In this document: one piece after another, positions 23,754 to 36,000 of the stretch
Layout of the letters: each line of letters opens with the position of its first letter
Numbering within the stretch: position 1 is the stretch's first letter
Assembly: GCA_001972305.1 (NCBI GenBank)
Contig: BDDD01005646.1
Span: forward strand, 1-64,000
Source of the DNA: Cephalotus follicularis
Lineage: Eukaryota > Streptophyta > Magnoliopsida > Oxalidales > Cephalotaceae
Reading direction: 5' to 3'
DNA: 64,000 nucleotides
Notes under the pieces: model-generated
What the model was told of the DNA's origin: nothing
The model's database searches: none
Seen by the model: only the letters and a program-made list of their open reading frames with translations
Program-made: the position numbers and the translations under genes

Positions 23754-26324
23754 TTTCAGGACCCGTTCCCGCTAACTCTATGGGACACGTGTCCTGCTGG
23801 TGATGGCGCTCCTCTTGCCAACAACCCACTCAACTAAAACTGCCCGAGAAGCCATCTCAAGACTCCCCAGGGACCCAACGCGCAAAAGCCCGAGGAGATA
23901 GAATGGACTGGGCTGGGCGCGCAGCTAACGGGACAACTGGGACAGGGGATCCAACTCCTCTCCTGCTTGTGCCCCCAGCGCTACTAAACCAAAGCTCCAA
24001 AATACGCCTCATCACTTAAGCCCCACGCGCTCCTCACATGACCACTTAACTTAACGTGCGAAGCATGCCCAGGGAGAGATGCACGCACGCCACACGTGCT
24101 CACTTTAGCTCCCCTGGGGACAAGCCTTGTCCCCCGGCACCCCTACTCAACTCAACAACGCTAACATCAAAACGCGCAGCATAACTTAAACACTATCTAT
24201 CAAACTTATGCCCGTCCCGGGCCTTCTTCTAACAAGCCTTCCCTGGCATCTACCCGAGGACTCCTTCTCAGGGTCATACACCAAAGCCAACCTTACCCGG
24301 GGACAGCCTACCTCCATGGGTAACACTCTATAACTTATCCCTGGCCTTCACTACTCTCCCCCGCTAAGCTCGTCTCTGCTATACTAGCCCGGGGACTCTC
24401 TAGCTCCTCAGCCAGACTGGAGATCACAAAACTCAAAACATGAAAACTTCATGAAAACACAAAATAAATACATATGTACTCTCAAAAAATCCAAACATAT
24501 CACGAAGGTATAAAACCATTACATATCTTGTTCCCTGGTATACATACACGCCTCCTCTGGCATGCAAAAGTACAACAGAAGCTTACTATCTATACAAATG
24601 GTATACTCTTAGCTACTCTACTACAAAAGAAGGGTTAAGGAACCCAAAGAATGCCCCGTGCTATGCAAAGCTAACACCTGAGTTGGCGTTCCCTGGTGCT
24701 GAGCTGAAAACTACCCTGCTAGCTATCTACTGCTGGGCTGGAGGGTCTCCTCCGGCTGGCTGGTCTACAAAACAGTATGTGAGGAGATTAGTCCAACTGA
24801 CTAAGTGAATGAGAACAAAACATCCTCTGGTACATTCTAAAAAAAAGAATGTGCTGAAAGAAAGCTTACCATGAGCATGAATAACTATCCCAACTGGGGA
24901 AAAAACTATATACAAAGCATATCTCATGGCATACAATAAAGAAACGCTCAAAGTACTTGAAAAACTTACTATTTTCTCTGCTTAGCTGATTCTAGACTGT
25001 TCATGAAAGATGAAATAAATTTAAGAGTACAACTGATTTAAAAAAAAGATATCTGAAAAAGAACTGGGGTCCTTATAGGCTAAACACCCGAGGAGAACAA
25101 CTAAGCTAGAACTAGAATTGCTTTGCTATGCTGATCTAGGACGAAGCCTGCTGGTTACATAATATAGTTGCCAACTTATAGTGGCACTAAGTTGATCTAG
25201 GCCGAAGCCTGCTTGGCTGTAACAGGCGAGAACCCATGGTTCCCTCTGTGCTTGCTATTCTTTGCTTTACTTACTTATTTGAACTGAAGGCATTGCTGCC
25301 GAGGACAAAGTCATCCTCTAGAAAACTTACTGAAAGGCTCTAATATCTTTTCTGGCAACTTAGCTCTGCTGTACTCAAACCCTAAATACCGTCATAGACA
25401 ATAGTGTAAAGGTGACCCAGGTAGGATCTGGGGACAGTCTCGCCCGGCTTCCTATCATAGACAATAGTAGACCAAGGAGGTTGGAGCTATGTACATAGTG
25501 CTCGACTGCACTCAAACCGTAAGCACCATCATAGACAATAGTGTAAAGGAGATCCAGGTATGGAACCCGGGGGCAGACTCACTCAACTTCCCATCATAGA
25601 CAATTGTAGGCCGAGGAGTGGGGTTGAGCACGTACGCGTTACCTTCTTGGAAAGTGACTAGTTCACTTGGAACAAGCTTGAGCTCTAGTGCTCGGAAACT
25701 CTCTTTCTCTCTTCTGCGAAGGGAAACATACAAAGACTCTAGGGAAACAAATTCGCGTTAGAAAGCTCTCACTGTACTGGATATAGGAAAGCTAAAAGAG
25801 TTATCAAGAACATCATGAAACAACTAGAAACATAGAAAGGATGTCCCACTCACTGTTCTTGCTACTTCCTTGGACGTTAGTGTCCCTTCTCTTCTCTGCT
25901 ACTCTCTTCCTAAGGCTTGACTGCTTCTCTCCTTGTCCGCTGGTTCTTCTTGCTGGGGTCGGACGCTTCAAGCTTCCACTGGTCCAGGCGCTAAGAATGA
26001 AATGAAGAATAAAACTAGAACTCTCTCTCTCTAAAACTCTCTATTCTGCTAAAGCTAGAAGAAAGGATATCTACAACTCAAAACATATCCTCACTAATCC
26101 CAACTTAAGCCATCATTAAACCTTGGGATATGGAAACTTCCTCAAGAAGCTTTGCACTTAAGTCCTCTAACTATTACTAATCATGCGTTACAATTGGGCT
26201 TATAACTAAACAACACTTAACCTTCCTCTCTTACCCAAATAAGTCCAAAGCACATAAAAAAAACTATACACCATAGAAAAAGTTTTTTTTCTCTTAAGCT
26301 CCAAAACGGCTATGGGGCGTTACA
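23754..26324 (-). mobile_element. TR-GAG LTR 3
   Basis: The left end TTTCAGGACCCG is a one-base change from TGTCAGG; the right end CGTTACA is intact. It is the outer 5' LTR of the array in element orientation. Repeats of CATAGACAATAGT lie at about 25390-25612. It is directly followed by the CTCTT target duplication. Confidence 0.9.
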
Positions 26325-26753
26325 CTCTTCCTCCATTTTTGCCAACATATGGCCCCATTTCCCACTTTCTCTCATCTCTCCAGATTTCTCTAGATCCATG
26401 TGTACAAGAAAATAGCCAAAGTGTGTCTCCTAGGTCTCATTCTCCTTTTATACTTGCCATTGGAATAGTCTAGAATTTTCTAGACAAAAACCAACGGGTG
26501 TAGGCCTTGACAGGTTTGGGCCAGCCTTCCCCCACTTGGGCCGAATTACACTTTCTACTTACAAGCCCAAAAATACAATTACTACATCAAATTCAGCCCA
26601 AGGAGAGTAACACAATCTCTTTAACCCACAATAAAAAATTATATTCCATTAAGGCCCAAATAAATACTTCATAAAATTCGAACCCAGTCCAAAAGGTGGG
26701 AAAATAATTACAGAGCCTTGTAATAATTCTTTATAATATTTAGGGCTCTTACA
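26325..26753 (-). mobile_element. T1 3' LTR, segment 3
   Basis: Aligns with 33289-33713 and ends AGGGCTCTTACA. The first five bases are the CTCTT target duplication copy. A minus-strand GTATAAAAGGAG lies at about 26444-26455. It completes the T1 left LTR. Confidence 0.85.
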
Positions 26754-26766
26754 TCCTCCCCTCCTT
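26754..26766 (-). other. T1 polypurine tract
   Basis: The minus strand reads AAGGAGGGGAGGA directly before the 3' LTR. The same tract is found at the T2 junction, 50974-50986. Confidence 0.8.
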
Positions 26767-26805
26767 ACAGAAATCTCATCCTGAGATTTCCTAGGATGAA
26801 AATAA

Positions 26806-27614
26806 CTAGGGGTATTTAGCCTGCATATCATTTTCTCTTTCCCAAGTAACTTCTTCCACTCCGTGGTATTGCCATAATACTTTCACTAACGAAATGGTTT
26901 TATTCCTCAATTGCTTAATTCGTCGGTCGAGAATCTGGATAGGTATCTCTTCAAAACTCAAATCCGTTCTCAACTCCAGTGGCTGCCATCGTAAAACATG
27001 AGAAGAGTCGGGATGGTATTTTAGCAGCATCAAAACATGAAATACATTGTGCAAATCTGCCAGGCTGGGTGGTAAGTCAAGTCGATAAGCAACAACGCCC
27101 ACCCTCTCAAGGATCTCAAAAGGTCCTATAAACCGAGGGGTCAACTTCCCTTTCTTGCCGAACCTCATAATTCCTTTAGTCGAAGAGACTTTAAGGAATA
27201 CATGATCGCCCACAGCGAACTCCAACTCTCGCCTGCAGTGGTCTGCGTAGCTTTTCTTTCTGCTTTGTGCTGTACGGAGTCTTTCCTGGATCACCTTCGC
27301 ATTCTCAATTGTGTCTTGCACAAGCTTGGGTCCCACAAGACTCTGTTCACCCACTTCGAACCAACAGATCGGGGTTCTGCATTTCCTTCCATAGAGAGCC
27401 TCGAACGGTGCCATTGCAATACTGGCGTGAAAACTGTTGTTGTACGAGAACTCTACTAACGGTAGATGGTCTGCTCAACTACCTCCCCAATCCAAAACAC
27501 ACGCCCGTAGCATGTCTTCCAGAGTCTGAATGGTCCTCTCAGACTGTCCGTCAGTCTGGGATGAAAAGCTGTGCTGAAATTCAGTTGAGTACCAAAAGTT
27601 TCTTGCAGTTTTCT
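26806..27614 (-). pseudogene. pol: T1 integrase C-terminus with chromodomain
   Basis: The open part 26806-27414 starts at MAPFEALYGRKCRTP, the conserved end of the integrase core region. It continues through the GPFEILERVG motif of the integrase C-terminal domain to a chromodomain, EEIPIQILDRRIKQLRNKTI followed by WQYHGVEEVTWE. Such a chromodomain marks chromoviruses and is thought to direct integration to particular chromatin. 27415-27614 reads as the end of the catalytic core, with a TAG stop and a frame shift. Confidence 0.85.
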
Positions 27615-28439
27615 CTAAAACCGCGATGTAAAATGAGGGTCTCTGTCAGACACCATGCTGAGTGGTAATCCATGGGGCCTTACAATTTCAGCAATATAGA
27701 TATTTGCTAGCCGTGTGAGAGAAAAGTTCATCTTGATCACGAGAAAATGTGCAAACTTAGTAAAGCGATCGATGATCACCCATATAGCATCAAGGACATT
27801 CCTCGTTCGAGGCAGTCCTGTCATGAAATCCATCGTTATGTGTTCCCATTTCCACTGTGCCATAGGCAACGACTGCAACAACAATCCTACTGGTCTTTGA
27901 TGTTCTGCTTTAACCTGTTGGCATGTCAAACAGGAAGCAACATACTCTGCTATCTTTCTATTCATGTTGTTCCACCAATAGTCCAGCTTTAGATCCCAGT
28001 AAATCTTGGTACTCCCCGGATGTACGGAGAAACTGGAGCGATGCGCTTGTGACAACAGTTCATCCTTCAATTCTTTATTGTTAGGAACACATATTCTACC
28101 CTGAAATCGGATTAATCCGTCGCCTTGTACAGAGAAATCCGGTTTCAAACCTCCATCTTCACTTAAAGCTATCTTAAGCAGATCTCCATCGTTGCTATGA
28201 GCTTCACGGATTCGGTCCATTAACCATGGACGTGTCTGAATATGAGTAATGGTTAGGCAAGCCAATCGATGACTAAGAGCATCTGCAACGACATTAGCTT
28301 TGCCTGGATGGTACTGTATTTCACAGTTATAGTCGTTGAGCAACTCCATCCATCTTCGTTGCCTCATATTTAGGTCCTTCTGTGAGAACAAGTACTTTAG
28401 GCTCTTGTGATCGGTGTACCATATAGGTAATGCCTCCAT
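27615..28439 (-). pseudogene. pol: T1 RNase H end and integrase HHCC/core
   Basis: An open 274-codon stretch. It begins in RNase H ([32 protein letters not shown]) and passes into the integrase zinc-binding region ([31 protein letters not shown]). It then enters the catalytic core with DFMTGLP, D followed by [15 protein letters not shown], and a second D in [12 protein letters not shown]. The glutamate lies beyond the break at 27615. These enzymes degrade template RNA and insert the cDNA. The frame is lost upstream of 28439. Confidence 0.9.
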
Positions 28440-28711
28440 TTACGCAGAGCAAACACTATCACCAGTAACTCAAGATCATGAGTTGGATAGTTCTCTTCAT
28501 GGGGTTTTAATTTCCTTGAGGCGTATGTGATCACTCTTCCATTCTACATAAGGACACATCCTAGGCCACTGCCTGATGCATCACTCTAAACAACAATACC
28601 TTCACTACCTTCTGGTAAGGCTAGGACTGGCGCAGTGGTCAGACGATGCTTCAACTCTTGGAAACTCCGTTCGCAAGCATCATCCCAAACAAAGGCAACA
28701 TTCTTATGCGT
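28440..28711 (-). pseudogene. pol: T1 RNase H, N-terminal part, stops
   Basis: Continues the RT frame without shift: [34 protein letters not shown] and HDLELL are readable. In-frame stops stand at 28712-28714 and at two further sites (after GIVV and after VLM). Near 28430 a small deletion shifts the frame into the next open stretch. Confidence 0.8.
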
Positions 28712-30154
28712 CTATCTAGTCAGAGGTGTAGCTATCTTTGAAAATCTTTCAACAAAACGACGGTAATATCCTGCCAAGCAAAGAAAGCTTCGGACTTCCG
28801 TCACATTCGTTGGTCGCTTCCAGCTTTTTACTGCTTCGATCTTTGTAGGATCTATTGACAATCCTGCGCTGGATATAACATGACCAAGGAATGTTACCTC
28901 TGATAACCAGAATTCACACTTGCTAAAATTGGCATACAACATGTGGTCTCTGAGAGTCTGCAATGCCAAGTGCAGGTGTTCACCATGTTCTTCCATGGAC
29001 TTCGAGTATATCAAGATGTCATCAATAAACACCACTATAAACCTATCCAAATATGAACTGAATATCCTGTTCATTAAGCTCATAAATACATCAGGGGCAT
29101 TAGTTACCCCGAAAGGCATCACTACAAATTCATAGTGTCCATATCGTGATCTGAAAGCAGTTTTCAGAATATCTTCCGCTCTAACTCTGAGCTGGTGATA
29201 TCCTGATCTCATATCCAACGTAGAAAACACTGAAGATGCCTTTAGCTGATCAAATAGATCGTTGATGTGCGGCAGTGGATACTTGTTCTTAACAGTCACC
29301 TTATTCAACTGCCGGTAATCGATACACATCCGTAAGGATCCGTCTTTCTTCTTTACAAACAAGACTGGTGCTCCCCATAGGGATACACTGGCTCTGATAA
29401 AACCTTTATCCAACAACTCCTGTAGTTGTACCTTCAATTCCTTTAACTCGGGAGGGGCCATCCGGTAAGGAGCTATCGATACTGGAGATGTTCCTGGTAG
29501 CAGATCTATAGAAAACTCCACATCTCTCTCAGGAGGTAAGGATGTCATCTCTTCCGGAAACACGTCCAGGTATTCACAAACCACAGGAACATCCTCTAAC
29601 TTCGGTGTCCATTTACTATCATCCGTAACATGAGCCAGGTAAGTAGTACAACCCTGTCTCAAGAGTCTGTCAGCCTGAAAAGCAGATATCATGGAAACTG
29701 GCTGATGCTCTAACGTCCCGATAAACTGGAACGAAGACTGTCCTGGAAAATGGAAGGTTACAACCTTCCTGTTACAATCCACATGTCCATAATGTTCTGA
29801 TAGCCAATCCATACCGAGAATCATGTCAAGTTCGCCCATTGGCAGCACTATGAGGTCTGCCGGAAGAACATGTCCTGAAATCTCAATGGCACAGGATCTA
29901 CACACCTGCTGGGAGGTAACCGACTCTCCTACTGGTGTGCTGACCTCTATCATAAAAGGTAAAGGCTTGGGATCCACATTCATACGACTTATAAAATGAG
30001 AAGTAACATATGAATGGGACGATCTTGGATCAATCAAAATCCGTGCCAAAAGCTGAGATACATAAACCATACCTCCAATCACTGAGGATGATCCAGCTGC
30101 AGCTCGCCGATCCATAGCATATACTCTTCCTTGCACCGTAGGAGCGGATCTCAT
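28712..30154 (-). pseudogene. pol: T1 protease and reverse transcriptase
   Basis: An open frame of 480 codons. Residues 40-48 are the retroviral-type aspartic protease site, here IDPRSSHSY; relatives such as T2 have DPGSSHSY, so the active-site glycine is replaced by arginine. ILGMDWL follows at 112-118. The reverse transcriptase occupies about 225-430: [29 protein letters not shown], and the catalytic FIDD at 376-379 in place of YXDD, usual for this group. The thumb and connection ([20 protein letters not shown]) end at a stop. RT itself looks intact; the polyprotein is not. Confidence 0.9.
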
Positions 30155-30188
30155 CGGCTTCTTGCCTCAGTCTCCTCGTGAACTGGGG

Positions 30189-31544
30189 CTAAGGGTGGCC
30201 TTGCTGGAAACTTCCTTGTGATCGGTTTGAACCTTGTCCCATTTGACCTCCTGTGTTGAACTGATTCTGTGGACATTGAGTAGATATATGATCTGGAGCT
30301 CCACAAGTCAAACACCTACCATCTTTCCACCAGCAATCCGCAGAAGCATGGTTAGTACGTCCACAATGTACATAGGGTTCAATAGACTCCTGTTCATCAT
30401 CGGCAGGTTTAGAAGAACCTCCTTCCGAAGCTGTCCTCCGCTGACGTCTCCGTCGTGCATCACGACCGGGTCTTCTTTGCTCAGAACCACGAGATTGCCT
30501 TCCCAACCTCGAAGGCCCTGCTGGGCTACCAACACTACGGGAAGATTCTCCTTGCCTTGGACTGCTGTGATATTCGGACTTGCGGGACTTATTACTACTA
30601 CCAGAACTTTTTCCCGATTGTTCAGCAAAAGGAGCAGGTCTCCGTTGGCCTGTCTAGATTTCCAAGTTCTGGAATCGCTCAACCAAGGCTTCAAATTCAC
30701 GTGCCCTGTTAGACAATTGAAAGAAGGATCACAGATGTAAGGGCACTAACTTCTCCTGGATGTCAGGTCATAGTCCTCCAAGGAACTTCTTAGCCTTCCT
30801 TGACTCAGTATTTACCATATAAGGAGCTATCCTCGATAACTCGATGAACTTGACCTCATACTGGGCCACAGTCATATCTCCTTGTGTCAAGCCTAGAAAT
30901 TCAGTTTCTCTTTTATCAATCCCTACCTCGGGATAGAATCTATCATTGAACTCTGCTTGAAAAGCATCTCAAGAATATGTCGTTCCAGATATCTCCCACT
31001 AGGAATCGATCATCTTCCACCAGTGTTCCGCTTCGACTTGTAACATATACGTTGCAAACACAACCTTCTGAGAGTCAGAGCAATCAATAACTCGAAAGAT
31101 CTAATCCATTTGCATTAACCATCTCTCAGCCGAAATACCATCAGGGTCTCCTGTGAAGGCTGGAGGATTTAATTTCAAGAATCCAATCAATGGGTTCTCT
31201 CATCACGAAGGTTGGTCAACTGATCTCCTTGCAGCTACGGCTCATCTGGCTGGTCGAGCGGCTGATGTCTGTTCAGAAGCCTCTGCTGCACGTCTAGGTG
31301 GTACAGCAGCAGGTGGTTGTTCATCTTCATCTGGCTACCCTTGCATAAATTCATGCATTTGACTTATCATGGCATGCATTCTCCTCATAAATCCTCTTCG
31401 TTCCTCTCTCGCAGGAGCAACAGGTTCCACTTCCTGAGGTGCATTAACTTCTCCTTGTTCTTTGGCACCTCTATTTGAATGGGTACGCCTAGTCGACGAC
31501 CCGGACCTCTCTCCTCGTACGCTTGTACTTCGTCATCCTTCCAT
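30189..31544 (-). pseudogene. gag: T1 gag, several stops
   Basis: The start is placed at 31544 by comparison with T2 (ATGGAAGG, near 55779). Readable gag-domain pieces include WLMQMD, MLQVEAEHWW, FYPE, FLGLTQGDMTVAQYE and KAKKFLGGL; at least five stops interrupt them. The last 105 codons (30189-30506) are open and contain two zinc knuckles: one with the first Cys lost (YVHCGRTNHASADC) and one intact (CLTCGAPDHISTQC). Gag binds RNA and builds particles. It lies directly upstream of the protease, as in gypsy gag-pol. Confidence 0.8.
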
Positions 31545-31635
31545 TCTGATTTACATAAAGGAACGGGTCAATATCCACACATTTATCATAATTCCACTTG
31601 CCAAGGGTCCTATCCCGGCATATCTAGAATAGTAC

Positions 31636-31648
31636 GGCTCTGATACCA
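31636..31648 (-). other. T1 primer-binding site
   Basis: The minus strand reads TGGTATCAGAGCC, a perfect initiator-Met complement, separated by a few bases from the 5' LTR end at 31654. Confidence 0.9.
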
Positions 31649-31653
31649 AAACT

Positions 31654-33713
31654 TGTCACTCCCCGAACTGTGGGATGGGCCCCACGACCCGACACGTGGT
31701 AATTCATACGTTCATCATAAACATTAACCATAAAAAAATTTAAACTTAAATAAATCATAAACATAAATCTTTATTTAATGTGTGGATATACAGACCCAGT
31801 TCGATACATTTAAAATATACTGCTACAAACTAGCGGGTAAAATAAATACAAAATTTATTCCTTGCGAGTTTGATCATAAAACGCACCGTCGAGGAGGAGG
31901 AACTTACTATATTTTTATCCTTGATGTTGCTGCGATGTGCCTCCACTACCTGTTCCTGCACCTAGCCCATTCAAAGGAATGGGTCAGCAACCCTGAGGGT
32001 TGTGTAGGTTACCACATATACGAACACATACCAGAGGAGACAACAATTCAAACAGAGGAGAAAATATAAAGCATGCGTGCATAACATAAAACATCATATA
32101 AAAGTCATCATGTGTCCTCAGACTACTCTACTCATCCATACATTTTAATCACATTACAGAGGAGTCAAGACCGGTCATCCTATGGTCTAGTCAATATATT
32201 AGGTTCACCTTTAGGCACAACTGCCCGCGAAATTCTCTTCCAGGTTCACATGACAAGCGGAATTCACACTTTGCTAACCTGCTCTAGAGGTTCACCATTT
32301 GGATCACCAACTCTGGCAGAATTCACCTTTAGGTTCACCATTAGGCGGATTCGCCCGAGGATCACCTGCCTCGCGGTATTCACCCATTGGGTTCACCTAC
32401 TCAGCGGCATTCTCCCTAGTTAGGCTCACCTGCCTAGAACAACATTCATGATTCCTCGACGTAATTAATATAATCCTCCGTTAATTATTTCCTTATGCTG
32501 ATGAGACACAGTGGCCATCCCCGGGTGTGTCTCTAAATACCCTTTTATGCTTAACCACGTAAGAGGCACACTTGGGCGCATGCAAGACAATGTTTGGTGC
32601 CTCATCATGCAAGGCACGTATGTATGGTGCATGCAGGCCTTATTATTCCTCACTTAAGTGCACGTCATATGCGTATGCAAGCTCGGCATCTCAGCCATGG
32701 CAGCTCGGCAGCAGGTTGAGCGTAAAAGCTTAGACATTATGCAACATGTTTGGACACATGCATCGGGTACGCCGGCGACGAGGGGAGCTCAGTGATTGCT
32801 GGCAAGGAGCTCAGCAGGTGGCGATGCTTGGACGCACAGCCAGGAAAGCTCTGAGCTTCGTCATTGCGTCTCTGCAAATAATGCCTTCATGCATTGCGCA
32901 CTGTTTGTGCGTGCAGGGATGAAGTGACAGTGAACAAATGTGGTATTCTAAGCTTAAGCAATATTATACTAAAATAGCACACAATTAAACAAACATACAA
33001 TTGCACACAAATACAATAAAGTAACATATAGCAACAGCCAGAGGATAAAACACACACATAGCAGACATACATAAGCTGGTAGGCACTCGAATATAGAGCA
33101 ACCTACCTGGAAGGTGGTTGAAAATGGAGATCGCCTTATCTGGACTTCCCTTGAGCTGGGGTCTGCTACACTTTAGCTTTGCCAATTTCTCCTTCTTCCT
33201 TGCACAATCCTTCTCCCAGGGAATGGGTATTTATAATGGAAGGAGCAGGGGCATGGGGCTCACTTGGACAGTGCCCTTCTCGTCCTCTTCCTCCATTTAT
33301 GCCAACATATGGCCCCATTTCCCACTTTCTCTCATCTCTCCCGATTTCTCTAGATCCATATGTGCAAGAAAATAACCAAAGTGTGTCTCCCAGGTCTCAT
33401 TCTCCTTTTATACTTACCATTGGAAAAGACTAGAATTTCCTAGACAAAAACCAACGGGTGAAGAACTTGCCAGGTTTGGGCCAGCCTTCCCCCACTTGGA
33501 CCGAATTACATTTTTCACTTACAAGCCCAAGAATCCAATTACTACATCAAATTCAGCCCAAGGAGAGTAACACAATCTCTTTAGCCCAAAGTCACAAATT
33601 ATATTCCATTAAGGCCCAAATAAATACTTCATAAAATTCGGTCTCAGTCCAAAAGGTGGGAAAACAATTACAAAGCCTAGTAATAATTCTTTATAATATT
33701 TAGGGCTCTTACA
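31654..33713 (-). mobile_element. T1 5' LTR
   Basis: A 2060-base uninterrupted LTR, from TGTCACTCCCCG on the left to GGCTCTTACA on the right. It contains the degenerate TTCACC array (about 32210-32440) and a minus-strand TATAAATA at 33228-33235. At about 32683 it joins sequences that are about 515 bases apart in the left LTR (11125 and 14768, not counting S2), consistent with a deletion at a short AGCTCGG-like homology. It preserves the empty sites of the S2-flanking region and of the TR-GAG insertion. Confidence 0.9.
32210..32440. repeat. degenerate TTCACC tandem array in T1 LTR
   Basis: Units of roughly 33-36 bases with TTCACC and GGCGGA/GGCGGC cores; the equivalent array in the left LTR is at 10650-10882. 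Confidence 0.7.
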
Positions 33714-35300
33714 CCCAATCGATGACTATAAAGGAAGATTTTGACCAGTCGGGATAAAGATCAACTGTGATGCCTCAATTTTCTACTTGAATTATCTCAA
33801 GGGAGATAGATCAAGTGAATCTAATTCCAAAGGGTGAAATCCCTAGCAAGAGGCAGTTAGTGACAGGGAATTATTGGGGGCGGTAAAACATCCGAGAAAT
33901 TTGAATCGGACCAAAGGGTGTTAAAAGGTGTAAACAAAATTTTTCTAAACAATAAGCAGAGGAAGATTAAACCTTTAACACCAAAAACATGGTTCAATTA
34001 AGCAAATACACAAGTCACAAAAATCACCACATCATATCATAATTGAATGATCAACACACATGCATGCTTGTGTAATGAAACAAACATGGCAACACAGAGA
34101 AGGACAAAAAGACATTTACCGTATGGTGATGGCTCCTTCATCTTTGCCGCTTCAAGCTTGAGTAGACTCACGTTGGTTCTCCAAGCTTTGAGTTCCCCCA
34201 AGTCAAATGGTTCCAAACCGGCATCAATGGAACACACAGGAAAAACAAGCCACTATTTTCTCTCTCTCTCATAATGCTCACAAAGAGAATATTGGGATTG
34301 ACAAAGATTGGGATTGACAATCCACCCTAAGTTAGCTTCAAAACTTAGTGAACTAATCTATGAAAGGATCTGCTCACTATGTGACAATTTCGACTCTTTT
34401 TCCCAGCAATATCATATTCCTTTTTATGCCAACCAACTTCTCTCTCTTTGTTGCACACCCCAGCCCCGCTTCAAGCACCAACACTTTCACCCACTTACAC
34501 ACTCTTTGATCATGGCCCTTCCACTAAGGAAACATGCACACGATTCCAAACGTGCTCCCATTACTATGATGAGAGAATACCGTTGGGAGAGGGAGAGAGA
34601 AAACGTGCGCATGTCATGTGTCCGACCAGGGCACGCATGATACGCACTAAGCGTCGATGCTTTCTACAAAGGCGTCGACACTTTGACATAGTTTATCATT
34701 AATGCTTTCTCCAAAAGGTGTTGACGCTTAAACATGGTTTAGCGTTGACGCTTTCTCCAAAAGCGTCGACGCTTAAACCAGGTTGGCATATTCATATGTC
34801 AATGATGAGTCCAACTCATTCTCAATTCAACACATGTTTACTTCTCCAAGAAATTAATCACTACATCATATGAATAGGTTATACCCATTCAAGTGATGTT
34901 GCATATCCCCTCGAATATTAATTAAATAAGATTAAGCAAATGTGTCACCACAAATTAAAAAATCCACCTAACCAATATTTGATTTTATAAATGTCACCAA
35001 GACTTAAATATGTCCAACATATTCATGAACAAATCATTATCAGGCAAGAACCATTAAAAAAATAGATAAAAAAAGAAGAAATAAAAAAAAAACAAAAAAA
35101 CCCCAAAGGATAAGATAAAACAATAAAAAAAAAACCAAAACAAATTAAAAACTCCCGGACTAATATCCAATATTATCCAGATAAAAAATTAATCTAATTA
35201 ATTTTCTCATAATTTATTACACACCGCCATAACTCGAAACTTTATAAGTTATCGGTTCACATGTACTATAATCCATTGTCATACTTGGCCCCGATTAAGG
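33714..35300 (-). mobile_element. LTR-like sequence of unresolved extent
   Basis: 33714-33718 is the T1 target duplication and 33719-33765 is pre-insertion sequence. From 33766 (TGTGATGCCTC) the sequence resembles a minus-oriented gypsy LTR: it has a CT-rich promoter-like tract (34255-34270) and a cluster of GCGTCGACGCTT-type motifs (34650-34775), as in S1. I could not find the right end or a target duplication. 35040-35150 is A-rich low-complexity sequence. No gene is seen. Confidence 0.4.
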
Positions 35301-35499
35301 TTTAGGGTAAGGATACGTGTCAATCCTAGGTAATACCTCAATGGCTAAAATATCTAATCATTACTAAGACCTTTAGCAAACTCTTCGGAAATCTAATTTC
35401 CAGTTCACCTAAGCCTTGGCCAAGGATTTCATAAGTCCAAAGTACAACCAGACCATAATAGGGACGATCACCTTCGCTAAGGTATGACAATCCCATATT

Positions 35500-36000
35500 G
35501 CACACTCACTTATATTCGTATAGATTCGATCATACCCAAAGACCAACCAATTGCAAACCCTGCAAAAGAACTAGGTAAGGTGGAGATCAAAGCATAAAAG
35601 TCTCCATACAATATAGAGCAGTAGATCAAGTATAAGGATCAGACGAGTTGGAGAACTCGCTAAGTGACTAACACTTATACACAACAGCAACAAGTAGGAG
35701 TCACTACTGAAACGAGAATAGAGACTATCCAAATAGTGTCTCCTATGCAGGTCCAGTTCAATGTACACACTCCCAGCGTGCACTCCGTTTTTGCCTTAGT
35801 GTAGAAACACAAATGGTAGTGAGAGAATCCATCCTCCAATTGCAAAAGCAGGCAACATACACGCAAGTCTATCCGATTCACTAATGCCCACAAAGTGAAC
35901 CTATGACTTGGAACTAATTCGACATAAGGAATAAGGTAACTAATCTCACTGCCTCCATTCTTGGCATCCAACATTATGTTAGGGCATCACAAGTATAAGT
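35500..36000 (-). mobile_element. inverted relative of the 5.5-5.7 kb segment
   Basis: On the minus strand this region reads CCAAGTCATAGGTTCACTTT near 35910 and then encodes GGWILSLPFVF at about 35805-35837, matching 5590-5700 on the plus strand. The homology continues left past 35991, so the TGTGATGCC-like string there is not an LTR border. Two overlapping minus-strand frames of 70 and 99 codons cover it, but neither is intact relative to its partner. Confidence 0.4.

Larger units (their letters stand above)
15376..26324 (-). mobile_element. TR-GAG-type gag-only element, tandem array of 3 LTRs and 2 interiors
   Basis: Structure LTR (15376-17924), interior (17925-19554), LTR (19555-22130), interior (22131-23753), LTR (23754-26324). 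One target duplication, CTCTT, flanks the whole array (15371-15375 and 26325-26329), and the empty site matches the other T1 LTR near 33293. Interiors are only 1.6 kb and encode gag alone; there is no protease, RT, RNase H or integrase. LTRs (about 2.55 kb) are longer than the interiors. This matches the described TR-GAG class (terminal-repeat retrotransposons with a gag domain), whose replication must rely on enzymes from another element. The LTR-shared array is best explained by unequal recombination between LTRs after a single insertion. Confidence 0.9.
10094..33713 (-). mobile_element. T1: Tekay/Del-type Ty3/gypsy element with nested insertions
   Basis: A minus-strand chromovirus. Order in its own direction: 5' LTR (33713-31654), initiator-Met primer-binding site, gag, protease, RT, RNase H, integrase with chromodomain, polypurine tract, 3' LTR (26753-10094). 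The 3' LTR is expanded from about 2.5 kb to 16.7 kb by two nested insertions. LTRs begin TGTAAGAGCCC and end TGACA in element orientation. Flanks carry CCCAG at 10089-10093 and CCCAA at 33714-33718, a 4 of 5 match consistent with an aged target duplication. Every coding part carries stops or frameshifts, so the copy is dead. Confidence 0.9.

Noticed and set aside
34047..34702. Open frames of 75-110 codons around 34.0-34.7 kb
   Set aside because: They lie in LTR-like sequence with a CT tract and palindromic motifs; there is no homology between frames and no domain.
33766..35991. TGTGATGCC ... GGCATCACA as the two ends of one LTR or inverted-repeat transposon
   Set aside because: The 5-base flanks do not match (TCAAC versus AGTAT). 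Homology with the 5.5 kb region continues across 35991, so that end is not a border.
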